A stretch of DNA of 64,000 bases, taken from Marmoricola sp. URHB0036 (GTDB taxonomy: Bacteria; Actinomycetota; Actinomycetes; Propionibacteriales; Nocardioidaceae). The position numbers and the translations under genes were made by a program. The DNA lies in the NCBI RefSeq assembly GCF_000426045.1, contig NZ_AUEP01000004.1, forward strand, positions 62,001 through 126,000, given 5' to 3'. This document shows, piece by piece, positions 33,440-41,966 of the stretch. How positions within the stretch are numbered: position 1 is the first letter of the stretch; each line of letters opens with the position of its first letter. Under the pieces are notes generated by a model that was not told where the DNA came from, made no database searches, and saw nothing but the letters and a program-made list of their open reading frames with translations.

Positions 33440-36048
33440 GCGAGCTCCTTCCGAGCACTCAGGATCCTGCGCAGGCGGCGCAGGCTGTCGGCCGAGCTGA
33501 CCAGCGCGAGGAGGGTCAGTCCGCCCGTGAAGATGTAGCTGGCACCGTCGGTCAGGCCGAGCACCGAGACCAGGCTCTGCGCGACCACCAGGATGAAGGC
33601 GCCGATGGTCGCGCCGACCAGCGAGCCGTGCCCGCCGGACAGCGCCGCGCCACCGAGCACCGGGGCAGCGATCGCCAGCAGTGTGAAGGAGTTACCGGCG
33701 TTGGGATCGCCGATGCCCACCTGCGCGGCCAGGATCATGCCCGCCACACCGGCCAGGATGCTGCAGACCAGGTAGCAGCAGGCACGGACCGTCGTGGTCG
33801 GGATGCCGAGTCGTCGGGCGAAGACACCGTTGAGGCCGACGGCCCGGACGCGCAGGCCGAAGCCGGTACGGCGCAGGAACCCGTCGATCACCACCAGTAC
33901 GGCGACGAGCACGATGAGCGAGTACGGAACGGGGCCGAGCCGCGACATCATCATCTTCATCAGCTCGGGCGAGATGACCCCCGCCGCGGTGGGCCGCAGC
34001 ATCAGCGCGACGCCGGACGCGATCCCGAGTGTCGCGATGGTCGCGATCACGGGCGAGAGCCCGATGCGTTCGACCAGCAGTGCGTTGACCAGACCGACGG
34101 CTCCGCCCACCACGAGGGCCACCATGAGTGACTTGAGCAGCACCGAGGTGGCGTTGCCGTCCTGCACCCAGGACGAGGCGACGACGACGGTCAGCGTCAT
34201 CGTGGCGCCGACGGAGACGTCGATGCCGCCGACGAGCAGCACGAAGAACTGGGCGGCCGCGACCGCGACGAGCGGCAACGCCAGCAGCATCACGTTGAAG
34301 ATGCTCAGCTCGGTCAGGAAGGTCGGGTTGCGCGACTGGGTGAACGCCCCGAGCAGCACCATCAGCGCGACGAGCGCGACCAGACGCAGCCCGTCGGCCG
34401 AGACCTTGGTGCGCCACCCGGTACGCCGCTTCGCGCGGGGCTGGGCCGGACTCTCCGCGGGGGTCGCGTCGGGCGCGGCCGCGTCCTCGTCGACGGCGAC
34501 CGCGTTCGGGTCGATGGCGAGCTCGTGCTCGACGGCGAAGGCCGCGACGATCGACTCCTCGGTCGCCCCCTGCCCGGGCATCGAGGAGGTGACCTTGCCG
34601 CGCGACATCACCAGGATGCGGTCGCACAGGCCGGCCAGCTCGGAGGCGTCAGAGCTGACCACGACCACACAGCTGCCGTGGTCGGCGATCTCGCGGAGGA
34701 AGCGGTAGATGTCCATCCGCGAGCGCACGTCGACGCCCTGCGTGGGCTCGTCGATCAGCACCACGCGGGGCGACATCGCCAGCACCTTGCTCAGGGCCAC
34801 CTTCTGCTGGTTGCCACCCGACAGCTCGGCCGGGCTCTGGGACGGGCTGCCGATCCGGATCCGGTACCGCTCGATGGCGTCGTGCACGAACCTCCGCTCG
34901 CGCCGGGTGCGTACGACGCCACGGTCGGACAGCTCGTCGAGGACGCCGAGACCGAGGTTGTCGGTGATGGTGAGGCCCGCGAACAGCGACTCCCCACGTC
35001 GGTCGGAGCTGAGGTAGACGACTCCGTGCTCGATCGCCTCCGGATAGGTGCGGATCGTCGTGTCGCCGGCAGTCACGGTGCCGTCGACCTCGCCGTACCT
35101 CGCCAGACCGCGCAGCATCGGGACCTGCCCGTTGCCGTCGGCCCCGGCGACACCCACGATCTCGCCGGCGCGCAGCTCGAGGTCGACGGGACCGAACCCG
35201 ACACCCCGGAGCTCCTTGCACGCGAGCAGCAACGCCGCCTCGGGCCCGGCGGGTGCCCGATCGGGGAACTCCAGGTCGACGCGGGTGCCGGCCATCAGCT
35301 CGACGAGCCGCTGGGGGTTGACGTCGCCGATCTCGTGGGTGCCCTGGTGGCGTCCGTCGCGCAGCACCGTGACCCGGTCGGCGACCCGCATCACCTCGGA
35401 GAGCCGGTGGGTCACGAAGAGCACGGCGGCACCAGCGGCGGCGGCGTCCCGCATCAGGCCGAGCACGACGTCGACGCCCGCGGAGTCCAGCGCCGAGGTG
35501 GCCTCGTCGAGGATCAGGATGCGGGGCTTGCTCGCGACGGCTCGCACGATCTCGACCAGCTGCCGGTCGCCCGCCGGCAGCTCCGACGCTGGGAGGTGTG
35601 GGTCGATGTCGAACCCGTGCTGGAGCAGGAGCTCCTCGGCCCACGAGGTCACCCGCGAGTACGACGGCCGGCTCTCCGGGGGCGTGCCGAGGTAGAGGTT
35701 GCGGGCCACCGAGAGCTCGGGGACCAGCGAACCGTCCTGGAAGACGGTGACCGCACCGAGTCGCTGGGCCCGGCGTGGGTGGTGTCGCGACACGTCGGTG
35801 TCACCGATGCGCACCGTCCCGCTGTCGCGCTGCACCGTGCCAGCCACGACGCCGACGAGCGTGGACTTGCCCGAGCCGTTCTCGCCCACCAGCGCGTGGA
35901 TCTCGCCCGCCTCCAGCGTCAGCCCGACGTCGTCGAGGGCCTGCACCGCGGCGTACCGCTTGGACAGGCCGCTCGCGTCGAGCACCCGGCTGGTCGGTCG
36001 CGGCGATCCGGCCACCAGCGGCGGTGAGGTGGAGATGGTGTTGGACAC
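33436..36048 (-). CDS. fused ribose-type ABC ATPase and permease (RbsA-RbsC in one chain)
   Basis: An 870-residue fusion. Residues 20-510 hold two ATP-binding domains as in RbsA/MglA: first Walker A GENGSGKST and Walker B ILILDEATSAL, then a second domain with a degenerate A loop (GADGNGQVPML), signature LSGGNQQKVAL and VVLIDEPTQGVDV. A charged linker (about 510-545) joins a 320-residue RbsC-type permease with the family motif LLVGGIDVSVGATM. These are normally separate proteins. With the upstream permease and binding protein it makes a CUT2-class importer. It overlaps the SDR gene (ATGA). Confidence 0.9.
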   Translation of the reverse strand: MSNTISTSPPLVAGSPRPTSRVLDASGLSKRYAAVQALDDVGLTLEAGEIHALVGENGSGKSTLVGVVAGTVQRDSGTVRIGDTDVSRHHPRRAQRLGAVTVFQDGSLVPELSVARNLYLGTPPESRPSYSRVTSWAEELLLQHGFDIDPHLPASELPAGDRQLVEIVRAVASKPRILILDEATSALDSAGVDVVLGLMRDAAAAGAAVLFVTHRLSEVMRVADRVTVLRDGRHQGTHEIGDVNPQRLVELMAGTRVDLEFPDRAPAGPEAALLLACKELRGVGFGPVDLELRAGEIVGVAGADGNGQVPMLRGLARYGEVDGTVTAGDTTIRTYPEAIEHGVVYLSSDRRGESLFAGLTITDNLGLGVLDELSDRGVVRTRRERRFVHDAIERYRIRIGSPSQSPAELSGGNQQKVALSKVLAMSPRVVLIDEPTQGVDVRSRMDIYRFLREIADHGSCVVVVSSDASELAGLCDRILVMSRGKVTSSMPGQGATEESIVAAFAVEHELAIDPNAVAVDEDAAAPDATPAESPAQPRAKRRTGWRTKVSADGLRLVALVALMVLLGAFTQSRNPTFLTELSIFNVMLLALPLVAVAAAQFFVLLVGGIDVSVGATMTLTVVVASSWVQDGNATSVLLKSLMVALVVGGAVGLVNALLVERIGLSPVIATIATLGIASGVALMLRPTAAGVISPELMKMMMSRLGPVPYSLIVLVAVLVVIDGFLRRTGFGLRVRAVGLNGVFARRLGIPTTTVRACCYLVCSILAGVAGMILAAQVGIGDPNAGNSFTLLAIAAPVLGGAALSGGHGSLVGATIGAFILVVAQSLVSVLGLTDGASYIFTGGLTLLALVSSADSLRRLRRILSARKELA

Positions 36049-36147
36049 GGTGGGTTCGCTCTCTGTCTCGCCCGGTCGAATGAAGGCGGGTGCGGCAAGT
36101 CCGCAGCCGGGACGGGACGCGGTGGTCGCGTCCCGTCCCGGCCCCGG

Positions 36148-37431
36148 TCACTGCAACATGCGGCTGATCAGCGCGTCGGGCACGAGCACGCTCGGACCCG
36201 GGTAGTCGTCGGGACGCTTCGGGTCGTAGACGCCCTTGACGGCCTTGACGAACGGCTGCGGCATGATCATCTGGTTCTCGACCTTCTTGCCGGCCAGCAG
36301 GTCCATCACCGCGGTGACGGCTGCTCGTCCCTGCCAGTTCAGGCCGTTGGTGAAGTAGAGCTCGAACGCCTTGTCGGTGCCCTGGCGCTGCTGCCACTCC
36401 TTGAAGAGCCCGTTGTTCGAGGTCCACGTGACCAGTGCCGGGGTGACCTTGCCGGCCTTCTCGTACGCCGAGATGATCTGCGGCATCGGGTCGGCGTAGT
36501 CGTAGAAGATCCCCTTGGCGTCGTCGCCCGAGCTGACCAGGGCGGAGGCGGCCTGGTAGACGCCGGCCGGCGTCCAGTTCGTGTCGAGCTTCTTGCCGAC
36601 GGTGATCCCACTGCCCTTGATCTTGTCCTCGAAGCACTTGTTCCAGGCCTGACCCTGCGGGTTGCCCGGCGTGCCGTTGAAGATCGCGACGTCACCGCTG
36701 AGCTTCAGGTCGTTCGTGGCCACGTCGGCCATGTCCTCGCCGGTCGCACAGGTGTCGCCGTGCACCTGGGCCGCGACCGCGGACTCGGGTGCGTCCGGCA
36801 CGGGCCCGACGTACGACGCGATCTTGGCGCCCTGCTGCGACGCGGCCGTGAAGGCCGGCAGTGCCGCGGGACCGAAGTCGTCGTAGGTCACGATCGCCTT
36901 GGCGCCCTGGGCTGCCAGGCTGCGGACGTTGGACTGGAACGTCGCCAGGTCTCCCTGTGCGTCGGTCGACAGGATCTTGCCGACCTCGGGGTAGGTGAGG
37001 GCCTGGAGGATGATCTCCATCTTGGAGAACTTCCGCCACTGGTTCTGGCCGAAGCCGTCGGCGATGCCGAGCGTCACCTTGCCGTTGCCCACGGTGCACG
37101 ACGCCCCCTTCCAGCACTCGAAGGCCTTGTCGAGCTTCGCCTGCGGCAGCGTCAGGGTCGCCCGGGCAAAGGCGTCCTGGACGGTGTCGGGCAGGCTGTC
37201 TAGCTTGACGTCGGCCTGGAAGGCCTTGTTGACGGTCTCCTGGACGGCGGCGGGGTCGACATCGATCTTGCTGCCGGCACTCCCCTTCGCGTCGGACGAG
37301 GACCCACTCGACCCACCATCGGACGAACCGCAGGCCGCCGTGAAGGCGAGGGCCGCGGCAACCACGACGGTGGTCGCGGTCGAGCGAGCGCGGGTGCTTC
37401 TTCCACCCTGGCGGCGCACACTGATTCGCAT
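36148..37431 (-). CDS. CUT2-type substrate-binding lipoprotein
   Basis: A 427-residue periplasmic-binding-protein-like lipoprotein. The signal and lipobox end at a Cys near residue 34 (AFTAACGSS), followed by a Ser/Gly linker. The mature part has two lobes of the peripla_BP_4 type (VTLGIADGFGQNQWRKF early, ATNDLKLSGDVAIF later). It is longer than ordinary ribose-binding proteins because of an extra N-terminal helical stretch of about 60 residues with two Cys (ECWKGASC). The ligand cannot be read. Confidence 0.87.
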   Translation of the reverse strand: MRISVRRQGGRSTRARSTATTVVVAAALAFTAACGSSDGGSSGSSSDAKGSAGSKIDVDPAAVQETVNKAFQADVKLDSLPDTVQDAFARATLTLPQAKLDKAFECWKGASCTVGNGKVTLGIADGFGQNQWRKFSKMEIILQALTYPEVGKILSTDAQGDLATFQSNVRSLAAQGAKAIVTYDDFGPAALPAFTAASQQGAKIASYVGPVPDAPESAVAAQVHGDTCATGEDMADVATNDLKLSGDVAIFNGTPGNPQGQAWNKCFEDKIKGSGITVGKKLDTNWTPAGVYQAASALVSSGDDAKGIFYDYADPMPQIISAYEKAGKVTPALVTWTSNNGLFKEWQQRQGTDKAFELYFTNGLNWQGRAAVTAVMDLLAGKKVENQMIMPQPFVKAVKGVYDPKRPDDYPGPSVLVPDALISRMLQ

Positions 37432-37434
37432 GGA

Positions 37435-38514
37435 CTACTCCTGACTCTTCTTGTTGCTGGTCACGCCCGGGGTGGACGGACCGCCCGGTGGCTCGTCCGG
37501 CGTACGACGCACGGTGAGCCAGCGGACGTTCTTGGTGGTCGCGACGGCCGCGAGGCCGACGCTGAGGACGAGGCCCTCGACGACCAGGGAGACGCCGGAG
37601 GAGAAGCCGCGGACGCGGAAGATCTGCTCCAGCACGACGATGAACGTGGCCCCGAGGATGGTGGCCGCGACCCGCACCCGGCCGCCTGCGATGGAGGCAC
37701 CACCGAGCACGACCGCGACCACCGAGGTCAGCAGGTACGGCGAGCCGAGGGTGAGGTCCGGCGTGGTGATCTGCCCGGCCAGGAACACACCACCGATGCC
37801 GACCAGCACGGTGGCCGTCACCCAGGCGGTGATGCGCTGCCGCGTGGCCGCGAGACCGCTGTGCTCGGCGGCCGCACGTCCCACGCTGCTGGCCGAGAGC
37901 CGGCGACCCGAGGTGTGGAACTTCAGCCACAGGGCCAGGACCACGGCGACGAGTACGGCGATGACCAGGATGATGCTGATCGCACCGATGCTCGACCGGG
38001 CGATCTCGGAGAGCTTGTCGGGGACCCGCGTGATCGCCAACGTCTGGCCGCGGTACATGCGCGTCGCGCCGGCGATCAGCTGGCCGGTGGCGAGCGTGAC
38101 CACCAGCGCGTTGAGGCGCAGCACCTCGACCAGGAAGCCGTTGACGAGGCCGATCACGATCGTCGCCACCAGACACATCACCAGTGCCTTGACCAGCGCG
38201 TCGTTCGAGCCGGCCGCGCTCTTCAGGATGATGACGCCGACCAGCGTGATGGTCGACGGGATGCTGAGGTCGATGCCACCCGTGCCGATCACGAAGGCCT
38301 GGCCCAGGGCAACGAGTGCCATCACCCCGATGACCGGGGTGAGGGTGGCCAGGTTGACGCGGCTGAACAGGTTCACGTCCAGGAAGACCAGCGAGACGAG
38401 GACCAGCCCGATGTTGGCGAGCAGGATGCCCTGTCCGGGCAGCACGAACGCGGGCCGACGCGGCTGCTGGGAGCGCGTCGGACGCTCCGCCGTCGGTGCG
38501 GTGCTACCGGCCAT
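37435..38514 (-). CDS. CUT2-type ABC permease
   Basis: A 359-residue RbsC-like membrane protein with about ten helices and the family signatures FVIGTGGIDLSIPS and VVLGGASIAGGRVR. It is the first gene of the operon 38514 to 32645. The second permease is fused to the ATPase downstream, so the channel would be a heterodimer of unlike permeases. An operator copy lies 96 bases upstream. Confidence 0.9.
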   Translation of the reverse strand: MAGSTAPTAERPTRSQQPRRPAFVLPGQGILLANIGLVLVSLVFLDVNLFSRVNLATLTPVIGVMALVALGQAFVIGTGGIDLSIPSTITLVGVIILKSAAGSNDALVKALVMCLVATIVIGLVNGFLVEVLRLNALVVTLATGQLIAGATRMYRGQTLAITRVPDKLSEIARSSIGAISIILVIAVLVAVVLALWLKFHTSGRRLSASSVGRAAAEHSGLAATRQRITAWVTATVLVGIGGVFLAGQITTPDLTLGSPYLLTSVVAVVLGGASIAGGRVRVAATILGATFIVVLEQIFRVRGFSSGVSLVVEGLVLSVGLAAVATTKNVRWLTVRRTPDEPPGGPSTPGVTSNKKSQE

Positions 38515-38610
38515 CGGACTCCTCCGCGTGTCGATCCCTCAGGTCGCAGGACGTGACGCACGCCACGCTGCTGATGCCGTGAAAGGTAGGAAGAGGGCCC
38601 CGGTGGGCGC

Positions 38611-38627
38611 CGTACCAATATGAGACA
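38611..38627. promoter_or_regulatory. regulon operator site 7 (ABC operon)
   Basis: CGTACCAATATGAGACA matches TGTNNCANNNTGNNACA with one mismatch, 96 bases upstream of the permease start. An 11-bp palindrome, CTGTGACACAG, lies just beyond it at 38633-38643. Confidence 0.5.
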
Positions 38628-38653
38628 TGGTTCTGTGACACAGGCCCGGCTAC

Positions 38654-39520
38654 CTAGGCGCCGAGGACGTGGTCGCGCAGCTTCGCCAGCCGGTCCAGCT
38701 CGACCAGCATCAGGTCCGGGGTGTCCCCCATCAGCGCCATGTTCACGTGGGAGACGCCGTTGCGCTGGTAGGCCTCGAGCATGGCCTCGTCGGCCGCGCC
38801 GGGAGCGGCTCCGACGGGCACCGAGTCGGGGTCCCGACCCGCTTCCTCGACCAGCTGGCGGAAGACCGGGATCGACTTCTCCAGCGTGGGATCCGCGAGC
38901 GGTGGCGTCGGGTACCAGACGTCGGCCCAGGCGGCCGCGTGCTTCATCGTCAACGGCCCGCTCCCACCGAGGTAGACCGGCGGGTGCGGCTGCTGGACCG
39001 GCTTGGGCCAGATCCAGCTCGGCTGCAACGAGACGAACTCACCGTCGAACTGCGCGACGTCGTTGCCCCAGATCTGGCGCATCATCTGCACCTGCTCGCG
39101 CACCCGGCGGTGCCGGGTCCTGAAGTCGATGTCACCGTGCGTCTCGAACTCGTCGGCGTTCCAGCCGAAGCCGACACCGAAGGCGAACCGGCCGCCGGAG
39201 AGTCGGTCGACCGACGCCACCAGCTTCGCGGTGTGCACGGTGTCGCGCAGCGCGAGCAGGCAGATGCCGGTGCCCACCTGGAGCGTGGTGGTGGCAGCCG
39301 CCGCGAAGCTGCAGCTGATGAACGGGTCGTAGGTCCGCTTGTAGAAGTCGGGCAGCACACCCCCGCCGTACGACTCGGGGTAGTCGGTCTCCCGGGAGAC
39401 CGGTATGTGCGAGTGCTCCGGGAAGAACATGCTGGCGAAGCCGCGGTCCTCGATCTCGCGGGCCAGCGGCCCGGGGTCGAGGTCGAGGTCGGTGCTGAAG
39501 ACGTAGACGCCCACCTTCAT
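38654..39520 (-). CDS. LLM-class (F420/FMN) oxidoreductase
   Basis: A 288-residue luciferase-like monooxygenase-family protein of the F420-dependent subgroup common in mycobacteria and Nocardioides. Typical segments are VGTGICLLALRDTVHTAKLVA (given in two parts, VGTGICLLAL and HTAKLVASVDRLSGGRF), FGVGFGWNADEF and VYLGGSGPL. It would use reduced F420 or FMN to oxidise or reduce a carbonyl or C-C double bond. The start is ATG 39520 with GAGGAG upstream. An operator copy sits 77 bases upstream, inside the end of the neighbouring SDR gene. Confidence 0.88.
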   Translation of the reverse strand: MKVGVYVFSTDLDLDPGPLAREIEDRGFASMFFPEHSHIPVSRETDYPESYGGGVLPDFYKRTYDPFISCSFAAAATTTLQVGTGICLLALRDTVHTAKLVASVDRLSGGRFAFGVGFGWNADEFETHGDIDFRTRHRRVREQVQMMRQIWGNDVAQFDGEFVSLQPSWIWPKPVQQPHPPVYLGGSGPLTMKHAAAWADVWYPTPPLADPTLEKSIPVFRQLVEEAGRDPDSVPVGAAPGAADEAMLEAYQRNGVSHVNMALMGDTPDLMLVELDRLAKLRDHVLGA

Positions 39521-39584
39521 GGGGACTCCTCGGGCGAGGGCGCCGTTCCATCGGGGCGCCGGGGCCTGAACGTAGGCAGGCGCC

Positions 39585-40364
39585 TCAGCGTGCGGCTGTG
39601 TCAGTTCGCGACAGGTCCTGGAAGGTCCCGTCGACGGTGATGCCGCCGTCCACCTCGAGCACGACGCCGTTCACGAAGGACGCGTCCGGCCCCGTCAGGA
39701 ACGAGATGGCGGCCGCGATCTCCTCGGACCGGCCGAACCGCCCCAGGGGTGTACGACGCAGCAGGATCTCGCGGTCGAGCGCACCGGTGTCGAAACCGGA
39801 CAGCATCATCGGGGTCTCGATGTAGCCCGGCGCCACGGCGTTGACCCGGATGCCGTCCCGGCCCCACTCCGCGGCCAGGGTGCGGGTCAGTCCGACGATC
39901 CCGGTCTTGGCCGTGGAGTACGACAACCGCTGCGGCAGCCCGAAGGTCGACCCCACCGACGCGAGGTTCACGATCGCCGCGCTGTCCGACCGCACCAGCA
40001 GGGGGTACGCCGCCCGGCTGCACCGCATCGTGCCGCCGAGGTTGACGGCCATCTCGAAGTCCCACCGGAGGGAGTCGATGTCCTGGGCCGGCGTACGGGA
40101 GATGACGCCGGCGTTGTTGACCAGCACGTCGAGGTGGCCGAGTGAGCGCAGGCACTCGTCCACCGACGCGTCGTCGGTGACGTCGAGGACCGCCTCGGCG
40201 ACGTCGAGCCCGGCACCCACGAGCTCGGCGACGCTCGCCTCGAGCAGGCCGCGGTTCACGTCGGTGAGGACGACGCGCAGGCCGTCCTCGGCCAGTCGTC
40301 GGGCCGTGGCCAGCCCGAGGCCCTGCGCCGCGCCGGTCACCAGGGCCACCCGTGGATCGGTCAT
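39585..40364 (-). CDS. SDR-family oxidoreductase
   Basis: A 259-residue classical SDR with TGAAQGLGLATARRL, NNAGVISRTP and the catalytic Ser plus YSTAK (NLASVGSTFGLPQRLSYSTA). VLTDVNRG after strand 2 suggests NAD(H). It follows an operator copy by 34 bases and precedes the LLM gene, whose own operator lies within its last codons. It is the outermost member of the regulon seen here. Confidence 0.9.
   Translation of the reverse strand: MTDPRVALVTGAAQGLGLATARRLAEDGLRVVLTDVNRGLLEASVAELVGAGLDVAEAVLDVTDDASVDECLRSLGHLDVLVNNAGVISRTPAQDIDSLRWDFEMAVNLGGTMRCSRAAYPLLVRSDSAAIVNLASVGSTFGLPQRLSYSTAKTGIVGLTRTLAAEWGRDGIRVNAVAPGYIETPMMLSGFDTGALDREILLRRTPLGRFGRSEEIAAAISFLTGPDASFVNGVVLEVDGGITVDGTFQDLSRTDTAAR
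39597..39613. promoter_or_regulatory. regulon operator site 8 (LLM gene)
   Basis: TGTGTCAGTTCGCGACA matches the shared dyad with one mismatch, 77 bases upstream of the LLM start. It overlaps the last codons of the SDR gene, so coding sequence is constrained to carry it. Confidence 0.5.
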
Positions 40365-40397
40365 GCCCAGACGCTAGGCCGGCGTACGCCCCGGCGA

Positions 40398-40414
40398 TGT
40401 CCCACAACGCAACA
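40398..40414. promoter_or_regulatory. regulon operator site 9 (SDR gene)
   Basis: TGTCCCACAACGCAACA matches TGTNNCANNNTGNNACA with one mismatch, 34 bases upstream of the SDR start at 40364. Confidence 0.55.
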
Positions 40415-40427
40415 CCGTGTGGCCGGC

Positions 40428-41301
40428 TCAGACGTAGTAGCGCGCCACGTCCTCGAGCAGGCCCGGTCCGGTCGGCTTCCACCCGAGCAGCTCCTGGGTG
40501 ATCGTGCTGGAGGCCGGGGCATCCGCGCCGAGGAACCCGCCCAGCCAGCCGAAGTGCTCGGCCGCCTCGGCTTCGGGGATCGAGACCACCGGCAGGTCGA
40601 GGTGTGCACCGATCACGCCGGCGACGTCGCGCACGGCGATGCCCTCCTCCCCCACCGCGTGCAGCACCGATCCAGCGGGGCTCCACCCCCAGCCGGAAGA
40701 CCGCGGCCGCGTCGTCCCGGTGCACGGCGTTCCAGCGGTTCTGCCCGTCGCCGATGTAGCCGGACACGCCCTTGTCACGGGCGATCTGGACCAGCACGGC
40801 GATGAAGCCGTGGTCGCCCTGACCGTGCACGGTCGGGGACAGCCTCACCACCAGGGGGCGTACGCCGCGATCGGCCAGCGCCAGCGTGGCCGACGCGTTC
40901 GCCACGCGCGGGTGCACGGCCGCAGGCTCGTCGAGCTCGGTGCCGACCCGGCCCGGCGCGAGCCCGAGGGTCCCGGACGCGATCGCCATGGGCTTGCCGG
41001 TGCCCTCCAACGCGGCGCCCATCGCCTCGATGGCGGCCAGGTCGGTCCGGGCGGCGTCCTCCATCTGGCTGAAGTCGTGGACGTAGGCGAGGTGGATGAC
41101 CCCGTCGGCCTTCTCGGCACCTGCGCGCAGGCTGTCGAGATCGCCGAGGTCGCCGCGATGCACCTCCGCTCCCGCCCCGACCAGCGCCTCGGCCGAGGCG
41201 TCGGAGCGAGCCAGTCCGACCACCGTGTGGCCGGCCCGTTGCAGCTCGGGCACGACGGCGGAACCGATGAAACCGGATGCTCCGGTGACGAACAGACGCA
41301 T
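40428..41301 (-). pseudogene. NAD-dependent epimerase/dehydratase, frameshifted
   Basis: An extended-SDR (NAD-epimerase) gene starting at ATG 41301 after AGGAGG: VTGASGFIGSAVV and GLARSDASAEAL cofactor segments, then reads to HRDDAAAVFRLGVEP. At the GGGG run 40677-40680 the frame breaks. Removing one G restores SVLHAVGEEGIAVRDVAG and continues to the stop at 40428 as a 290-residue protein typical of the family. So the copy here is either a real frameshift or a sequencing error in a short homopolymer. It diverges from a TetR gene that probably regulates it. Confidence 0.82.
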
Positions 41302-41330
41302 GTCAGGACCTCCTGGATGGATGACGGGAC

Positions 41331-41382
41331 CGATGTCAGTCACTGTCATGGACAGTAGCACCCGATGTCAGAGACTGTCATC
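41331..41382. promoter_or_regulatory. TetR operator region
   Basis: Two direct copies of CGATGTCAG..ACTGTCAT lie at 41331-41349 and 41363-41381. Inside them ACTGTC-ATG-GACAGT (41342-41356) is a perfect inverted repeat. The region sits between the divergent starts at 41301 and 41399. A TAGGAT -10-like hexamer (41386-41391) is 7 bases before the TetR ATG, so the TetR mRNA may be leaderless. Confidence 0.6.
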
Positions 41383-41398
41383 AACTAGGATCACGGGC

Positions 41399-41962
41399 AT
41401 GAGCCGCTGGGAGCCGAACGCACCCGCCCGGCTGGCGCAGGCCGCGATGGAGCTGTTCGCCGAGGCGGGCTACGAGGAGACCACCGTCGCCCGCATCGCC
41501 GAACGGGCCGGCCTCACCGAGCGCACCTTCTTCCGGCACTTCGCCGACAAGCGCGAGGTGCTGTTCGCCGGCTCCTCGGAGCTGGAGGCCCTCTTCGTCG
41601 ACACCGTGGCCGCCGCACCGGAGTCGGCCGGCCCGATGCAGGCAGTCGCGGCTGCTCTCGAGCAGGCCTCCGGCTGGTTCGTCGACCGGCGCACCTTCGC
41701 CCGGGCCCGGCAGGCCGTGATCAGCTCGCATTCCGCACTGACCGAGCGGGAGCTGACCAAGATGGCTCGCCTCGCCACCGCCCTGGCCCGGGCCCTGCGC
41801 GAACGCGGAGTCGAGGAACCCGCCGCCAGCCTCACCGCCGAGGCCGGCGTCGCGGTGTTCCGCGTCGCGTTCGAGCGCTGGACAGCGCCGCGGGAGAAGC
41901 GCCCGCTCGGCGAGATCATCACCGAGGCCCTGGGCGAGCTCCGGACGATCACCTCGGAGTGA
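41399..41962 (+). CDS. TetR-family transcriptional regulator
   Basis: A 187-residue repressor-type protein. The N-terminal helix-turn-helix is clear (LFAEAGYEETTVARIAERAG then TERTFFRHFADKREVLF, residues about 19-55). The ligand-binding domain is typical in size but not assignable. It is divergent from the epimerase gene, with an inverted repeat between them, so it most likely controls that gene and itself. The 3' end is 4 bases from the convergent end of lutC. Confidence 0.92.
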   Translation: MSRWEPNAPARLAQAAMELFAEAGYEETTVARIAERAGLTERTFFRHFADKREVLFAGSSELEALFVDTVAAAPESAGPMQAVAAALEQASGWFVDRRTFARARQAVISSHSALTERELTKMARLATALARALRERGVEEPAASLTAEAGVAVFRVAFERWTAPREKRPLGEIITEALGELRTITSE

Positions 41963-41966
41963 GCGC

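Noticed and set aside
38633-38643. CTGTGACACAG as a tenth regulon site.
   Set aside because: The half-site spacing does not fit TGTNNCANNNTGNNACA; kept only as a note beside site 7.
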